Positions 18,681 to 28,482 are shown, numbered from the stretch's first letter. The stretch: 64,000 nt of DNA from Campylobacteraceae bacterium (GCA_013373175.1 JABXII010000016.1:124001-188000); one strand, 5' to 3'. The notes: generated by a model from the sequence alone, not told the origin. Numbers and translations are program-made.

Positions 18681-19808
18681 ATGAACGACAACTTTTACAA
18701 AGACTTAAGATTATTAAAAGACTTTTCTAAAATCTCAGATACTTCCCTTTATACAAAAGTTCCAGGCACTTGGTATGTTTTAGTTAGTGATGTCAAAAAC
18801 TCAACAAAACAAATAGAAGAAGGAAAATATAAGCAAATAAATATGGTTGGTGCCTTAACTATTATTTCAATTTTAAATCTAAAAAAAGAGCTTGATATTC
18901 CTTATATTTTTGGAGGGGATGGTTCTTTTTTACTTATACCAAAATCCTTGTTAGATGAATCAAAACAAGCTCTTTTAGCAGTAAAAGAATTATCTAAAGT
19001 ATCTTATGGCTTAGATTTGAGAGTAGGGGTAATTCCTGTAAAAAAGATATATGAATTACAAAAAAGTTTATATATTGCAAAATATGAAGTTTCAAAGGAT
19101 TACTTTCAAGCTATTATAAAAGGTGGGGGTTTAGATTTAAGTGATGAGCTTTTAAAAAAAGATGAAACTTTCTATATAAAAGAAGAAAAAGATGAAACTT
19201 TTGATTTGGATATATCTGGATTAGAGTGTAGGTGGGAAGCAATAAAAACACCTAAAGATGAGAATTTAACAATTTTAATTAAAGCCTTTAATGATGATTA
19301 TTATAAAACTATCTTAGAAAAACTTGATGAGATTTTAGGTTCTAATGATACAAGAAACCCTATTACAAAAGAGGATTTAGTTTTAAGTTTTCAAGATAAG
19401 AACTTGGATATTGAAGCATCTTTATTTTCACAAAGTTTTTTAGGTAAGCTTTTAATAAGACAGAAATTAAAATTAATAAATCTTATTGGAAAATTTTTAA
19501 TGAGATTTGATATTGATAAATGGGGAAGCTATAAACAAAGAATAGTTTCAACAACTGATAATGAAAAGTTTGACGATATGTTAAGAATGGTAGTTTCTAC
19601 AAGTTTTAAACAAACAAAACTTTTGGAAGCTTATTTACAAAATGAACAAGAAAATAAAAATATAGTCTATGGAATTCATAAGTCTGATTCCTCTTTAATG
19701 ACTTGTTTAATTTTTGAAAGACATGGAAAACATGTACACTTTGTAGATGGTTCAAATGGTGGTTATGCATTAGCTGCTAAACAATTAAAATTAGGAAAAC
19801 AAAAATGA
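18681..19808 (+). CDS. DUF3095 family protein
   Basis: A 375-residue cytoplasmic protein. The start FYKDLRLLKDFSKISD and the segment WYVLVSDVKNSTKQIEEGKYKQINMVGA, followed by FGGDGSFLLIP, match DUF3095, a family distantly resembling class III nucleotide cyclases; whether it is an active cyclase is not known. Its stop overlaps the next gene by 4 bases (ATGA), so it is co-translated with the YqiA-like esterase. Confidence 0.82.
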   Translation: MNDNFYKDLRLLKDFSKISDTSLYTKVPGTWYVLVSDVKNSTKQIEEGKYKQINMVGALTIISILNLKKELDIPYIFGGDGSFLLIPKSLLDESKQALLAVKELSKVSYGLDLRVGVIPVKKIYELQKSLYIAKYEVSKDYFQAIIKGGGLDLSDELLKKDETFYIKEEKDETFDLDISGLECRWEAIKTPKDENLTILIKAFNDDYYKTILEKLDEILGSNDTRNPITKEDLVLSFQDKNLDIEASLFSQSFLGKLLIRQKLKLINLIGKFLMRFDIDKWGSYKQRIVSTTDNEKFDDMLRMVVSTSFKQTKLLEAYLQNEQENKNIVYGIHKSDSSLMTCLIFERHGKHVHFVDGSNGGYALAAKQLKLGKQK

Positions 19809-20362
19809 CAATTATTTATATTCATGGTTTCGCAAGTAGTGGACAAGGTGGAAAAGCATCTTTATTTAGAGAGTATTTTGAAGAGGAATTAATCGCTCCT
19901 TCTTTATCTCACATACCAAAGCTTGCAATTGATACTTTAGAGCAGTTAATAGAAGTTTTATTGGAAAAAGATGAAACTGTAGGTTTAGTTGGGTCTTCAT
20001 TAGGTGGATATTATTCGATATATTTAGCAAATAAGTATGATTTAAAAGCAGTATTAATTAACCCTGCCATCTATCCTTATAAAACTTTAGACAAAATTGG
20101 TACTGTAATGAACTATTATGATGGTTCATCTTTTGAAATAACAAATGAACATATTCAAACGCTAAAAGCTTTAGAAGTTCAAGAGATACAAACTCAAGAA
20201 AATTTTATGACTTTATTACAAACTGATGATGAAGTATTAGATTATAATGAGGCAGTTGAAAAACTATCAGAATCAGAACTCGTAATAGAAGAGGGTGGAA
20301 ATCACTCTTTTGAAAATATTGAAAGTTATTTTAGAAAGATTTACTCTTTTTTAGATAGTTAA
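19805..20362 (+). CDS. YqiA-like alpha/beta-hydrolase (UPF0227)
   Basis: A small 185-residue serine esterase. IYIHGFASSGQGGKA opens the fold, the nucleophile elbow is GSSLGG near residue 66, and a late GGNHSF supplies the histidine. This is the YqiA/YcfP family of short esterases. The ATG overlaps the stop of the DUF3095 gene. The physiological substrate is unknown. Confidence 0.85.
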   Translation: MTIIYIHGFASSGQGGKASLFREYFEEELIAPSLSHIPKLAIDTLEQLIEVLLEKDETVGLVGSSLGGYYSIYLANKYDLKAVLINPAIYPYKTLDKIGTVMNYYDGSSFEITNEHIQTLKALEVQEIQTQENFMTLLQTDDEVLDYNEAVEKLSESELVIEEGGNHSFENIESYFRKIYSFLDS

Positions 20363-20392
20363 AAATAGGAAGATATCAAATCTTCCTATTTT
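20362..20392. terminator. Bidirectional terminator between esterase and cytochrome genes
   Basis: Perfect 13-bp stem AAAATAGGAAGAT (20362-20374) with ATCTTCCTATTTT (20380-20392), loop ATCAA, between two convergent genes, with A and T tracts on the two arms. Confidence 0.85.
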
Positions 20393-20404
20393 GTGGGGCT
20401 TTAA

Positions 20405-21394
20405 TTATTTTATAATTTTCCCATACGGTCCAAATTTATGGTCAAAGTTTTCCATATTTGGTCTATAAACATCTGGAGCTTTTACAATATCATCAGGGAA
20501 ATCAGAAGTTCTATTGATTTTCTCAGGTCTATAGTGACTATCTTGATTCATATATGCTGCTACATCATAAGACTCTTTATCTGTTAAAATAGGATTCTCT
20601 TTTGTTGCACCTAAAGGCATGTTTGCTTTGATAAAGTCTGCTGCTTTTAGGATTCTATACATACCAGCACCTTTATTATAAGTGTCATCAGTACCCCATA
20701 ATGCAGGGAACATATATCCGTTTGCTACACCTTCATTTTTAACACCTAAACCATTTGCACCATGACAAGAAGCACAGTGTTTTGTATAAACTTTTTTACC
20801 ATTTTCTACATCTGCTTTAGTTGTTTTAACCATTTTTCTATCAACTTTAGTAAGTCTTCTACCATCAACTTTAGCTCCACCTACAGGGTAACCTTGACTT
20901 AAGAAGTGCATGTAAGCTTTCATAGCTTTCATCTCTTTACCTTCAGCAGGAAGAGGATATCCATTCATACTTCTTTGCATACATCCATTAATTCTAGCTG
21001 TTAAAGTTCCAATTCCATCTTCTCTTGGTCTATATTGTGGAAACTCTCCGTAAGTTCCAATAAATGGAGCAGAGAATTTTTTTGTACCCGCATCTAAGTG
21101 GCAGTTTTGACAGGCATTATTATTTCCTGCATATCTCATACTCATATCTTCAACTTCAGGTCCAATATATTTATATGTATGAACAATAAGCTCTTTACCA
21201 TATCTTACTAATTTACCATAGTCATTATCTGGTAATTTATCAATATTTGGAACTTTATATTCCATCTTTTGTTTTGAAAAACCTCTATCACTTCTTTTTT
21301 GTAACTCTTTTTTATCAAATGCTAAAGCATTTGAACAAAACAGTGTCGCTATCAGTGTGGAAACAAGAATAAGTTTTTTGTTGCTAAGTTTCAT
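20405..21394 (-). CDS. TsdA-type dihaem cytochrome c (thiosulfate dehydrogenase/tetrathionate reductase)
   Basis: An exported 329-residue protein (signal peptide 1-25, ending SNALA) with two haem motifs, CQNCH (95-99) and CASCH (207-211). Between them lies INGCMQRSMNG (C138), where the TsdA family places the unusual cysteine haem ligand, and M259 in ANMPLG is a likely ligand of the second haem. TsdA interconverts thiosulfate and tetrathionate in the periplasm. The direction used here cannot be told. It lies 80 bases downstream of a same-strand sensor/regulator/kinase trio. SD AAAGGAG supports the start. Confidence 0.82.
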   Translation of the reverse strand: MKLSNKKLILVSTLIATLFCSNALAFDKKELQKRSDRGFSKQKMEYKVPNIDKLPDNDYGKLVRYGKELIVHTYKYIGPEVEDMSMRYAGNNNACQNCHLDAGTKKFSAPFIGTYGEFPQYRPREDGIGTLTARINGCMQRSMNGYPLPAEGKEMKAMKAYMHFLSQGYPVGGAKVDGRRLTKVDRKMVKTTKADVENGKKVYTKHCASCHGANGLGVKNEGVANGYMFPALWGTDDTYNKGAGMYRILKAADFIKANMPLGATKENPILTDKESYDVAAYMNQDSHYRPEKINRTSDFPDDIVKAPDVYRPNMENFDHKFGPYGKIIK

Positions 21395-21474
21395 AAGTAA
21401 CTCCTTTTTTTATCTGTATCATTGTACAAATATAAAGTTACTTTTATGTTTACTTTTAATAATATGATTTAAGT

Positions 21475-22617
21475 TTAAATAAAGAAACTGTATCTGAAAG
21501 TAGTTCCGTCTTCTTTTGAAGATTCTAAAAAAATATCTATATTATTTATTCTACAAATATTTTTTACAATATTCAATCCAATACCAAAACCACCCTTAAT
21601 ATGGTTCTCTTTCTGGTATCTATCAAAGATGTTTTTCTTATTTTTTATAGGTGGTGCAATGTTAGTTACACTAAATATTATTTGGTCATTTTTTTTATAC
21701 AAGTTTATTGTTATATCTGTTTCATTAAATGAATATTTAATTGCATTTGAGAGAGTATTATCAATTATTCTTAATAAATGAGTTCTATTTATTAAAAGTG
21801 TTAAGTTATCTTCAATATTTAATTTTAGATTTATTTCTTTGGGATTTGCTAGACTTTCAAACTGGTCTATTCTTTGTTTTAAAAGATAAGAAAAGTCTAT
21901 TTGTTCTTTATTATATTTTACTGTTTTTTCTTTTATTAAGTATTCAATATCTTCATATACTAAAAATAGATTTTTTGTTGCATTTATTGATCTTTGAAGC
22001 TCTTTGGAATTTGTTTTATTAATTTCTTGTTTTTCTTCTAACATTTCAAGGTTTAATTGAATAATTCCAAGGGGTGTTTTAAGTTCATGCATCGCATCAT
22101 TGAAAAAGGCATCTAAATATTCATTTGCTTTTTTATATGGCTCTACACTTGCTTTTATAATTAAATATATAGAGATAAATATAAACAATCCAATACATAC
22201 AAATAAAATAAGTATTTTTAAGTAAACTTCTTCATAAGATATCTTTTTTGAAACCTTTAGATATTTTGCATTTAGTCTATTTTTAGATAATTCAACCTCT
22301 AGACTTAAAAGTTTTGAGTTTTTATCTAAGTTTAGGTTTCTTGTTTTATAAATTATTTGTTTTTTATCTGTTAATAATGTTGCTTCATATTTAAAAGATT
22401 TTGGAAAAATAAAGGTATCACTTTTAGAATTTGAAAAATCATAAATAGTTCTTTGAACCTTTTGTGCATACTCTATAAGAACTCTATTTTGACTATTTTT
22501 ATAACTTTCAAGTTCTAAATTTGTATAAAAATATGTAGGTATTGCAATAAAAATAAAAAATATTGCAGTATAAAAAAGAGATACTTTTAATATAAAATTT
22601 TTACTCTTCTCTATCAA
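21475..22617 (-). CDS. Membrane sensor histidine kinase
   Basis: A 380-residue kinase with two membrane helices (about 10-30 and 130-155) enclosing a small periplasmic domain of about 95 residues, then HisKA (DAMHELKTPLG) and an ATPase domain with N-box DNTLSNAIKYS and G-box GGFGIGLNIV. No HAMP is evident. Start is TTG at 22617, overlapping the regulator gene end by 17 bases with AGGA at suitable distance. Third gene of the sensor/regulator/kinase unit. Confidence 0.9.
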   Translation of the reverse strand: MIEKSKNFILKVSLFYTAIFFIFIAIPTYFYTNLELESYKNSQNRVLIEYAQKVQRTIYDFSNSKSDTFIFPKSFKYEATLLTDKKQIIYKTRNLNLDKNSKLLSLEVELSKNRLNAKYLKVSKKISYEEVYLKILILFVCIGLFIFISIYLIIKASVEPYKKANEYLDAFFNDAMHELKTPLGIIQLNLEMLEEKQEINKTNSKELQRSINATKNLFLVYEDIEYLIKEKTVKYNKEQIDFSYLLKQRIDQFESLANPKEINLKLNIEDNLTLLINRTHLLRIIDNTLSNAIKYSFNETDITINLYKKNDQIIFSVTNIAPPIKNKKNIFDRYQKENHIKGGFGIGLNIVKNICRINNIDIFLESSKEDGTTFRYSFFI

Positions 22618-23266
22618 TTTTATATCCTATTCCTCTTTGGTTTATAATAAACTCTTTAGAGGTTTTATCTCTGATTTTTTTGATACAAACTCGAATGTCT
22701 GCTTCACAAATATATTTATCATCCCATACTTCACTTCTAAGAGTTTCTATGCTTATATATTGATTTTTGTTTGAAACTAAACAAAAAACTACATCACTTT
22801 GTTTTTTTGTTAGGTTTATGATTTCATCATCTTTTTTAAGCTCTTTTTTTAAAATATCATAGGTGAAATCTGGTTTTAGCTTTATTTGCTTAGTTGTTTC
22901 ATTTGTATAAAAAAGTTTTATAAGTTGTTCAATTCTATATTTTAACTCTTTTGGAGAAAATGGTTTCTTTATATAATCATTACATCCAAGCTCATAACCT
23001 AAGCTTAGATTATTTATATCTGTTAAAGAAGTTATATAAATAACAGGTGTATTATCACCGTTTTCTCGTATTGTTTTTACTAACTCATATCCACTTAAAG
23101 AAGGAACTCTAATATCAAGAATTAGAAGATGATATTTATTTTCATGAATTGCACTTAAAGCCTCTTCTCCATCTTCAAAATCATCGATATTGTAGTTTAA
23201 AGACTCTAAATACTCTTTAATACTTTGTCTATAATCTAAATCATCTTCAAGTAGTAAAAGTCTCAT
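22601..23266 (-). CDS. OmpR/PhoB-type response regulator
   Basis: 221 residues: N-terminal receiver with acidic pair LEDDLDYR, phosphoacceptor aspartate in LLILDIRVPS, threonine in YITSLTD and lysine in IKKPFSP; C-terminal winged helix ending in IRDKTSKEFIINQRGIGYKI. It is expected to be phosphorylated by the kinase encoded next. Its start overlaps the stop of the upstream sensor gene by 4 bases (ATGA). Confidence 0.94.
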   Translation of the reverse strand: MRLLLLEDDLDYRQSIKEYLESLNYNIDDFEDGEEALSAIHENKYHLLILDIRVPSLSGYELVKTIRENGDNTPVIYITSLTDINNLSLGYELGCNDYIKKPFSPKELKYRIEQLIKLFYTNETTKQIKLKPDFTYDILKKELKKDDEIINLTKKQSDVVFCLVSNKNQYISIETLRSEVWDDKYICEADIRVCIKKIRDKTSKEFIINQRGIGYKIDREE

Positions 23267-24153
23267 TTTATTTTCACCTTAGAGTCTATATTTACAGTTT
23301 CATAGTCAAAACTATTATTGATATTTATATGTTTATTGTTTTTTATTCCAGTAAAGATATATCCCAAATGATTGTTCTGTAAGTCATAATAAGAAAAATA
23401 TGCAAAAGAGAAGTTTTTGTTTGATACATATCCATAATCTTCTAAACTATCAAGGTTTAAACCTTTTAAGTAGTCTATATTTGTATTATTTACTAAGATA
23501 TAGTTTGAAATTTTATCATTGTTTTTAAGCTCATTTGCAATATTTAAATACTTTTTATTTAAAAGAACAAAAAGTTTATATCCTTTTTTCTTTAGTTCTT
23601 TACTTAAATACTCAAAATCTATGATTGCTTCAATTGAACCAAGATATTTGTTGTCTTCTATAATTGCAGAAATGGCTTTTATATTAAGTCTTTTCCCTAA
23701 CTCAATTGAAACAAGAGGTTGTTTTGACTCTTTTACTTTTACTAAACCTTGTCTAAAAGAAGCTAAAGGCACATCTTTTATATTTATGTCCCAACTTCTT
23801 AAATACGTAGTTAGGTTTTTATTATGAATTTGTATTTCGAAGTTGCTATCTTGTAGTTGTTTTAAACTTTTTATTTTTCTATTTACAATCTCAAAGCTTT
23901 CTTGTCTATCTTGTTTTTTAAAACTATTTATTATCTCTTTATCTTCTGATAATAAAATAGCTAAAGATAGGGCATATCTTTTTTGTTCTTCAAAAAGGTT
24001 CTTTGTAGTAGTTAAAGAGTTTTCAAGTTTGTTTAAAAGGTTGTTACTGTTATTTAAATTGTTTAGAAAATAGAAGATTAATACAACAAAAAAAGAGGTG
24101 ATAAAAAGTATTATTAATAAATACTTATTAGGTTTTGAGTTTAAATATCTCAA
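23263..24153 (-). CDS. Membrane-anchored periplasmic Cache-like sensor without output domain
   Basis: A 296-residue protein with one hydrophobic helix (residues 12-31), a coiled segment, then an apparently periplasmic ligand-binding region with the stretch QIHNKNLTTYLRSWD and ISAIIEDNKYLGSIEAIIDF, which resembles the double-Cache sensors of chemoreceptors and kinases. It ends without a second helix or signalling domain. Starts at TTG (24153) after GAGGTGAT. Overlap with the regulator gene suggests it works as a separate sensing subunit for the downstream kinase; this is inference. Confidence 0.72.
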   Translation of the reverse strand: MRYLNSKPNKYLLIILFITSFFVVLIFYFLNNLNNSNNLLNKLENSLTTTKNLFEEQKRYALSLAILLSEDKEIINSFKKQDRQESFEIVNRKIKSLKQLQDSNFEIQIHNKNLTTYLRSWDINIKDVPLASFRQGLVKVKESKQPLVSIELGKRLNIKAISAIIEDNKYLGSIEAIIDFEYLSKELKKKGYKLFVLLNKKYLNIANELKNNDKISNYILVNNTNIDYLKGLNLDSLEDYGYVSNKNFSFAYFSYYDLQNNHLGYIFTGIKNNKHININNSFDYETVNIDSKVKIK

Positions 24154-24176
24154 TAATCACCTCTTTTAAGAAACTA

Positions 24177-25178
24177 TTATTGTTCTGTTGTATAGATTTC
24201 GTCTAATAGTGAATCTACGAAATCATCTGGACTGAACTCGATTAAATCATTTTGTTTTTCACCAACTCCCACATAGAAAATTGGAAGTTCTAATTGATTT
24301 GAGATAGAAAATAGTGCACCACCTTTTGCAGTACCATCAAGTTTTGTTACAATAATTCCATCAACTCCAACCATTTCATTAAAAGCTTTGGCTTGAGCAA
24401 TTGCTGTATTTCCTTGAGTTCCATCCAAAATCATAAGTTTTTGGTGAGGAGCACCTTCTTTTGCTTTATTACATACTTTTACTATTTTTTTAAGCTCATT
24501 ACTTAAATTTGTTTGTGTTTGAAGTCTTCCTGCTGTGTCAATAATTACATTATCAATATCTCTTGCAATGGCAGATGAAATAGTATCATATGCAACTGCA
24601 CTTGCATCATGACCTTGTTTTGTCTTGATAATTGGAACATCAAGTTTTTGTGCCCAAGAGCTAAGTTGTTCAATTGCAGCAGCTCTAAATGTATCACCAG
24701 CTCCTAAAATAACTGATTTTTCATCATTTTTTGACCTATTTGCCAACTTTGCAATAGTTGTTGTCTTTCCTGCTCCATTAACTCCAATTATAAGTCTTAC
24801 AAATGGTTTTGGAAGGTTTGAAAGGTCAACTTCTGGTGCATGTTCAAAAAGCATTACAAGTCTATGTCTTAACTGTTTTCTTGTGATCTCTTCAGGAAGT
24901 CCATCCATAGCTTTTTCTATAATTTCATACTCCATATCAGCTTCAATTAACATCTCTTCAATATCTTCAAAGGCAATTTTCTCTTTTCTTTGAGGAACAA
25001 CTGATTTGATATTGTCGAAAGTTTTTGATAGGGCTTTACTAAAGAAACCTTTTGAAGAGTTTTCTTCTACTGAAACCTCTTTTGTTTCTTCTTTTTCAAT
25101 AAGCTCTTGTTTTTCTTCTTGAAGAACTTCTTCTTCAATTTTCTCTTCTTCTTTTTTCTTTTTTAAAAAACTAAACAT
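24177..25178 (-). CDS. ftsY: Signal recognition particle receptor FtsY
   Basis: SRP receptor GTPase, 333 residues. An acidic, lysine/glutamate-rich N-terminus (1-45) precedes the NG domain: G1 GVNGAGKTTT, DTFRAAA, G3 DTAGR and G4 TKLDG. It docks ribosome-SRP complexes at the membrane. It lies between a TlpA-like gene (3 bases) and the sensor gene (23 bases). Confidence 0.96.
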   Translation of the reverse strand: MFSFLKKKKEEEKIEEEVLQEEKQELIEKEETKEVSVEENSSKGFFSKALSKTFDNIKSVVPQRKEKIAFEDIEEMLIEADMEYEIIEKAMDGLPEEITRKQLRHRLVMLFEHAPEVDLSNLPKPFVRLIIGVNGAGKTTTIAKLANRSKNDEKSVILGAGDTFRAAAIEQLSSWAQKLDVPIIKTKQGHDASAVAYDTISSAIARDIDNVIIDTAGRLQTQTNLSNELKKIVKVCNKAKEGAPHQKLMILDGTQGNTAIAQAKAFNEMVGVDGIIVTKLDGTAKGGALFSISNQLELPIFYVGVGEKQNDLIEFSPDDFVDSLLDEIYTTEQ

Positions 25179-25181
25179 TAA

Positions 25182-25733
25182 TTATTTTCCAAGTGCATCA
25201 TCAATATCTAATTCCATCATCTCTTCTGGAACTACACCGACATATTTTTGTACTACTTTTCCACTTGGGTCTATTAAAAACATTGAAGGAATACTTTGTA
25301 CAGGGCCAATTAAATTTGCTATTTTGAAATTATCATCGCTATTTGTAATAGGATATTCTATTTCATACTCTTCAATAAATCTATTTAACTCTTCTTGACT
25401 TAATAAAGTACCATCTTTTTTACCTAAATTAAAACCAACAATTTCAAGTTTTTCATTATATTTTTTCTTTAAATTATTTAAATGTGGAATCTCTGCTCTA
25501 CATGGAGGACACCAAGTAGCCCAAAAATTTAATAAAACTGCTTTACCTTTTAACTCATCTATTGAAACTTGTTCTTTTTTAACTTCAATATTTAAGTTTT
25601 TTAAATCATGTGTTTGTAGTGTAAATTTTGTTTGCTTTTCTTTTATAATTTCTTTTTTTTCATCTTTTGAACCACAACCGGTAAACAAAAGTGTAACAGA
25701 AATTACTAAAAATGCTATTTTTTTAAACTGCAT
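25182..25733 (-). CDS. TlpA-like thiol-disulfide oxidoreductase lipoprotein
   Basis: 183 residues. The signal sequence ends in a lipobox LLFTGC with lipidation cysteine C20, so it is a membrane-anchored periplasmic protein. The thioredoxin fold carries the active-site WCPPC in FWATWCPPCRAEIPHL and the cis-proline region QSIPSMFLID. Likely reduces disulphides, for example in cytochrome c maturation. The substrate is not indicated by context. Confidence 0.9.
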   Translation of the reverse strand: MQFKKIAFLVISVTLLFTGCGSKDEKKEIIKEKQTKFTLQTHDLKNLNIEVKKEQVSIDELKGKAVLLNFWATWCPPCRAEIPHLNNLKKKYNEKLEIVGFNLGKKDGTLLSQEELNRFIEEYEIEYPITNSDDNFKIANLIGPVQSIPSMFLIDPSGKVVQKYVGVVPEEMMELDIDDALGK

Positions 25734-25792
25734 TTTAATTCCTTATTGGTAGAATATTTAAGGTAAGAATTTTACCCAAGTAAGGCTTAAAT

Positions 25793-26329
25793 ATGAAAGA
25801 AAATCACAAAAGTGATTTCAGAAAATCATGTATTAAAAGATTAGAGTTTTCAAGCCGCTTTTCAAAGTTATATAAAGATAAAAAAACAGTAGAGAAATTA
25901 GAAAAATTTATAGAATTATATAATTTCAGAAATATATTGTTATATATTCCAATGGATATGGAAGTAAATGTACTTCCTTTAATTAATAAGTTAAGAAAGA
26001 AACAAATTAATGTTTTTGTTCCTTTCATGTACAAGGACAGTTTTAAATTAGTAAAGTATAGATTGCCATTGCAAAAAAAGAGATTTGGTATTAGGGAGCC
26101 AAATAACTCTTTTTGTATTCATCCTAGGATAGATTTAGCTATTGTCCCAGTTGTGGGAATGGATAAAGAATGGAAAAGAATTGGCTTTGGTAAAGGAATG
26201 TATGACAGATTTTTTTATAGTTTAGGCTATAAACCCACTATTGTTTTTACTCAACTAACACTTTGTAAAGCGAATAAAACACTAAGTAATAAATACGATA
26301 TTCAAGCTGATTTTGTAATTACAAATTAA
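25793..26329 (+). CDS. 5-formyltetrahydrofolate cyclo-ligase family protein
   Basis: 178 residues. The ATP/substrate motif KRIGFGKGMYDRF near residue 125 and the N-terminal KSDFRKSCIKRL resemble 5,10-methenyltetrahydrofolate synthetase, which returns 5-formyl-THF to the folate pool. It is divergent from the TlpA gene and 9 bases upstream of rny, so likely shares its transcript. Confidence 0.85.
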   Translation: MKENHKSDFRKSCIKRLEFSSRFSKLYKDKKTVEKLEKFIELYNFRNILLYIPMDMEVNVLPLINKLRKKQINVFVPFMYKDSFKLVKYRLPLQKKRFGIREPNNSFCIHPRIDLAIVPVVGMDKEWKRIGFGKGMYDRFFYSLGYKPTIVFTQLTLCKANKTLSNKYDIQADFVITN

Positions 26330-26338
26330 GGTTTTGAT

Positions 26339-27883
26339 ATGGAATTAGTAATAGTATGTATTGTAGTTGCAATTATTAGTGTTGCAATTACGGTATTCGT
26401 AGTAAAAAAAATAAATAAAGCAAAATTTGATATTTATATTGAACAAGCAAAGGCAAAAGCAAAAGTTATTGAACATGAAGCTAAAGTAATCCTAAAAGAT
26501 GCCCAAATTAAGGCAAAGAAAGATTATGATAGAGAGTTCAAAGCTGCTAAAAGAGAGTATGATGATATGCTTTCTCAAATCGAAAGAAAAGAGAAAGAGT
26601 TAAATCATCATTTAGAGTGTGAGCTAAAAGCCATAAAAGAAGAGAAAGCCCAAATTGTTGAGAAAAATGAGAAAATCACAACTATTAAAGAGGGGCTAAA
26701 AAGACAACAAAAAACTTATGAAGAGAAAATTTCTAAGGCTATTAAAGTATTAGAAAATGCTTCTGGGTTAACAGAAGATGAAGCAAAAGAACTTATGCTT
26801 GAAAAAGTAAAAGAAGATAGCCGTGCAGAAATTGCTTCGATTTTTAGAAAGAGATATAAACTTGCAGAGCAAAATAGCAAAGATGAGATTAATAATATGT
26901 TCTCACAAGCTGTTACGCGATATGCAGGTGAATTTGCAGCTGAAAGGCTTATCAATAATATTCCTATTAATGATGAAGAAACAAAAGGAAAGATTATTGG
27001 TAAAGAAGGGCGAAATATTAAAGCTCTTGAAATGTTATTAGGTGTAGATATTATTATTGATGATACACCAAATACAATTACTATTTCATCTTTTAATCTT
27101 TATAGAAGAGCAATTGCTACAAAAACTATTGAAGAGTTATTAGAAGATGGAAGAATTCAACCTGCAAGAATTGAAGAAATTTATAACAAAGTTAAAACAG
27201 AGTTTGATAACAGCATCCTAAAAGAGGGTGAAGATGTAATAATGGAACTTGGAATTAAATCAATGCATCCAGAGCTTATCAAACTAGTTGGAAGATTAAG
27301 ATATAGAGCTTCTTATGGTCAAAATGCTTTAAAGCATACATTAGAAGTCGCAAACTTAGCTGGATTACTTGCTGCACAAATGGGTGGAGATGCAATTTTA
27401 GCTAGACGTGCAGGTATTTTACATGACATTGGAAAAGCTTTAACTCATGACATGCCAGGAAGTCATGTTGATTTAGGTGCAGAAATCTGTAAAAGATATG
27501 ATGAGCCAGATACTGTTATTAATGGTATCTATGCTCACCATGGACATGAAGAACCAATTAATGTTGAATCTGCTGCTGTATGTGCTGCTGATGCACTAAG
27601 TGCAGCTAGACCAGGAGCTAGAAGAGAAGTTCTTGAAAGCTTCTTAAAAAGAGTAGAAGAGGTTGAAAATATTTCTACTTCTAAAACTGGTGTAATTAAT
27701 GCATATGCTATTAATGCAGGACGTGAAGTAAGAGTTATAGTAAAAGCTGAATTAGTAAATGATGATGAAGCAATTTTACTTGCAACTGAAATAGCACAGG
27801 AGATTGAAGAAAAAGTTCAATATCCAGGTGAGATAAAAGTAAATGTAATTAGAGAGCTTAGAGCTTCTTCTTACGCTAGATAG
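26339..27883 (+). CDS. rny: Ribonuclease Y
   Basis: Membrane-anchored endoribonuclease that starts mRNA decay, 514 residues. An N-terminal helix (2-24) is followed by a long coiled coil (30-150), a KH domain with GKEGRNIKALE, and an HD domain with ILHDIGKA and AHHGHEE. Length and order are canonical. Confidence 0.95.
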   Translation: MELVIVCIVVAIISVAITVFVVKKINKAKFDIYIEQAKAKAKVIEHEAKVILKDAQIKAKKDYDREFKAAKREYDDMLSQIERKEKELNHHLECELKAIKEEKAQIVEKNEKITTIKEGLKRQQKTYEEKISKAIKVLENASGLTEDEAKELMLEKVKEDSRAEIASIFRKRYKLAEQNSKDEINNMFSQAVTRYAGEFAAERLINNIPINDEETKGKIIGKEGRNIKALEMLLGVDIIIDDTPNTITISSFNLYRRAIATKTIEELLEDGRIQPARIEEIYNKVKTEFDNSILKEGEDVIMELGIKSMHPELIKLVGRLRYRASYGQNALKHTLEVANLAGLLAAQMGGDAILARRAGILHDIGKALTHDMPGSHVDLGAEICKRYDEPDTVINGIYAHHGHEEPINVESAAVCAADALSAARPGARREVLESFLKRVEEVENISTSKTGVINAYAINAGREVRVIVKAELVNDDEAILLATEIAQEIEEKVQYPGEIKVNVIRELRASSYAR

Positions 27884-27906
27884 AAAAGAGTTTTCTCTTT
27901 TTTATC
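27879..27906. terminator. Bidirectional terminator between rny and the DUF2062 gene
   Basis: 12-bp stem (27879-27890 with 27895-27906, one G-T pair), loop TTTT, spanning the ends of the two convergent genes and containing a T run. Confidence 0.7.
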
Positions 27907-28390
27907 TCCTTCTTTGTTTTTTAACACTTACAATCCAAAAAAAGTTTACAAATATTGCACAAACAACACTAGAAAAGATTCCAAAAACTAAAGCTCCTGT
28001 CCAAAGAGATGAAGCAATTTGTTCAAAATTGTCATACATAGAATAGAAGTTAAACTCTACAGAATTAGTATTTCCTAAAATTAAATTTCCAAGTTTATAC
28101 TCAAAATAAAAAAGTGGTGGCATAGTAATGGGGTTGCTAATAAATATAAGAGCAAAACTAATAGGTAAGTTTACATTAAAATAGATAGCTAAGAGTGTTG
28201 ATAATACCATTTGTAGAGGCATTGGTAAACAGGCTACAAAAATACCAATTAAAACTCCCCCTACAACTTTTCTTCTAGATAAGCTCCATAATTCTCTTTT
28301 ATCTAGAAAATTTCCAAATACTTTTAAAAATCTTTGTGCCTGTATTTTTTCATGGGTAGGAAGTATTTTTTTTAATTTCTTTCTAGGCAA
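27902..28390 (-). CDS. DUF2062 family membrane protein
   Basis: 162 residues with a basic N-terminus and three hydrophobic segments. The stretch GGVLIGIFVACLPMPLQM followed by ISNPITMPPLFYFEYKLG is typical of DUF2062, a small inner-membrane family with no settled function. The start is TTG behind AAGGA six bases upstream. Confidence 0.8.
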   Translation of the reverse strand: MPRKKLKKILPTHEKIQAQRFLKVFGNFLDKRELWSLSRRKVVGGVLIGIFVACLPMPLQMVLSTLLAIYFNVNLPISFALIFISNPITMPPLFYFEYKLGNLILGNTNSVEFNFYSMYDNFEQIASSLWTGALVFGIFSSVVCAIFVNFFWIVSVKKQRRR

Positions 28391-28482
28391 AGAAATCCTT
28401 AATGCTAATTTTTGGCAAATTTTATCAAAGTATTTGTATTTTTAATATTATAAAAACTATTAAAGAGTTATGTTTATTAAAA

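Noticed and set aside
21741-22022. Plus-strand frame of 93 residues
   Set aside because: Antisense to the histidine kinase, low complexity in Leu and Phe, no SD; an AT-rich artefact.
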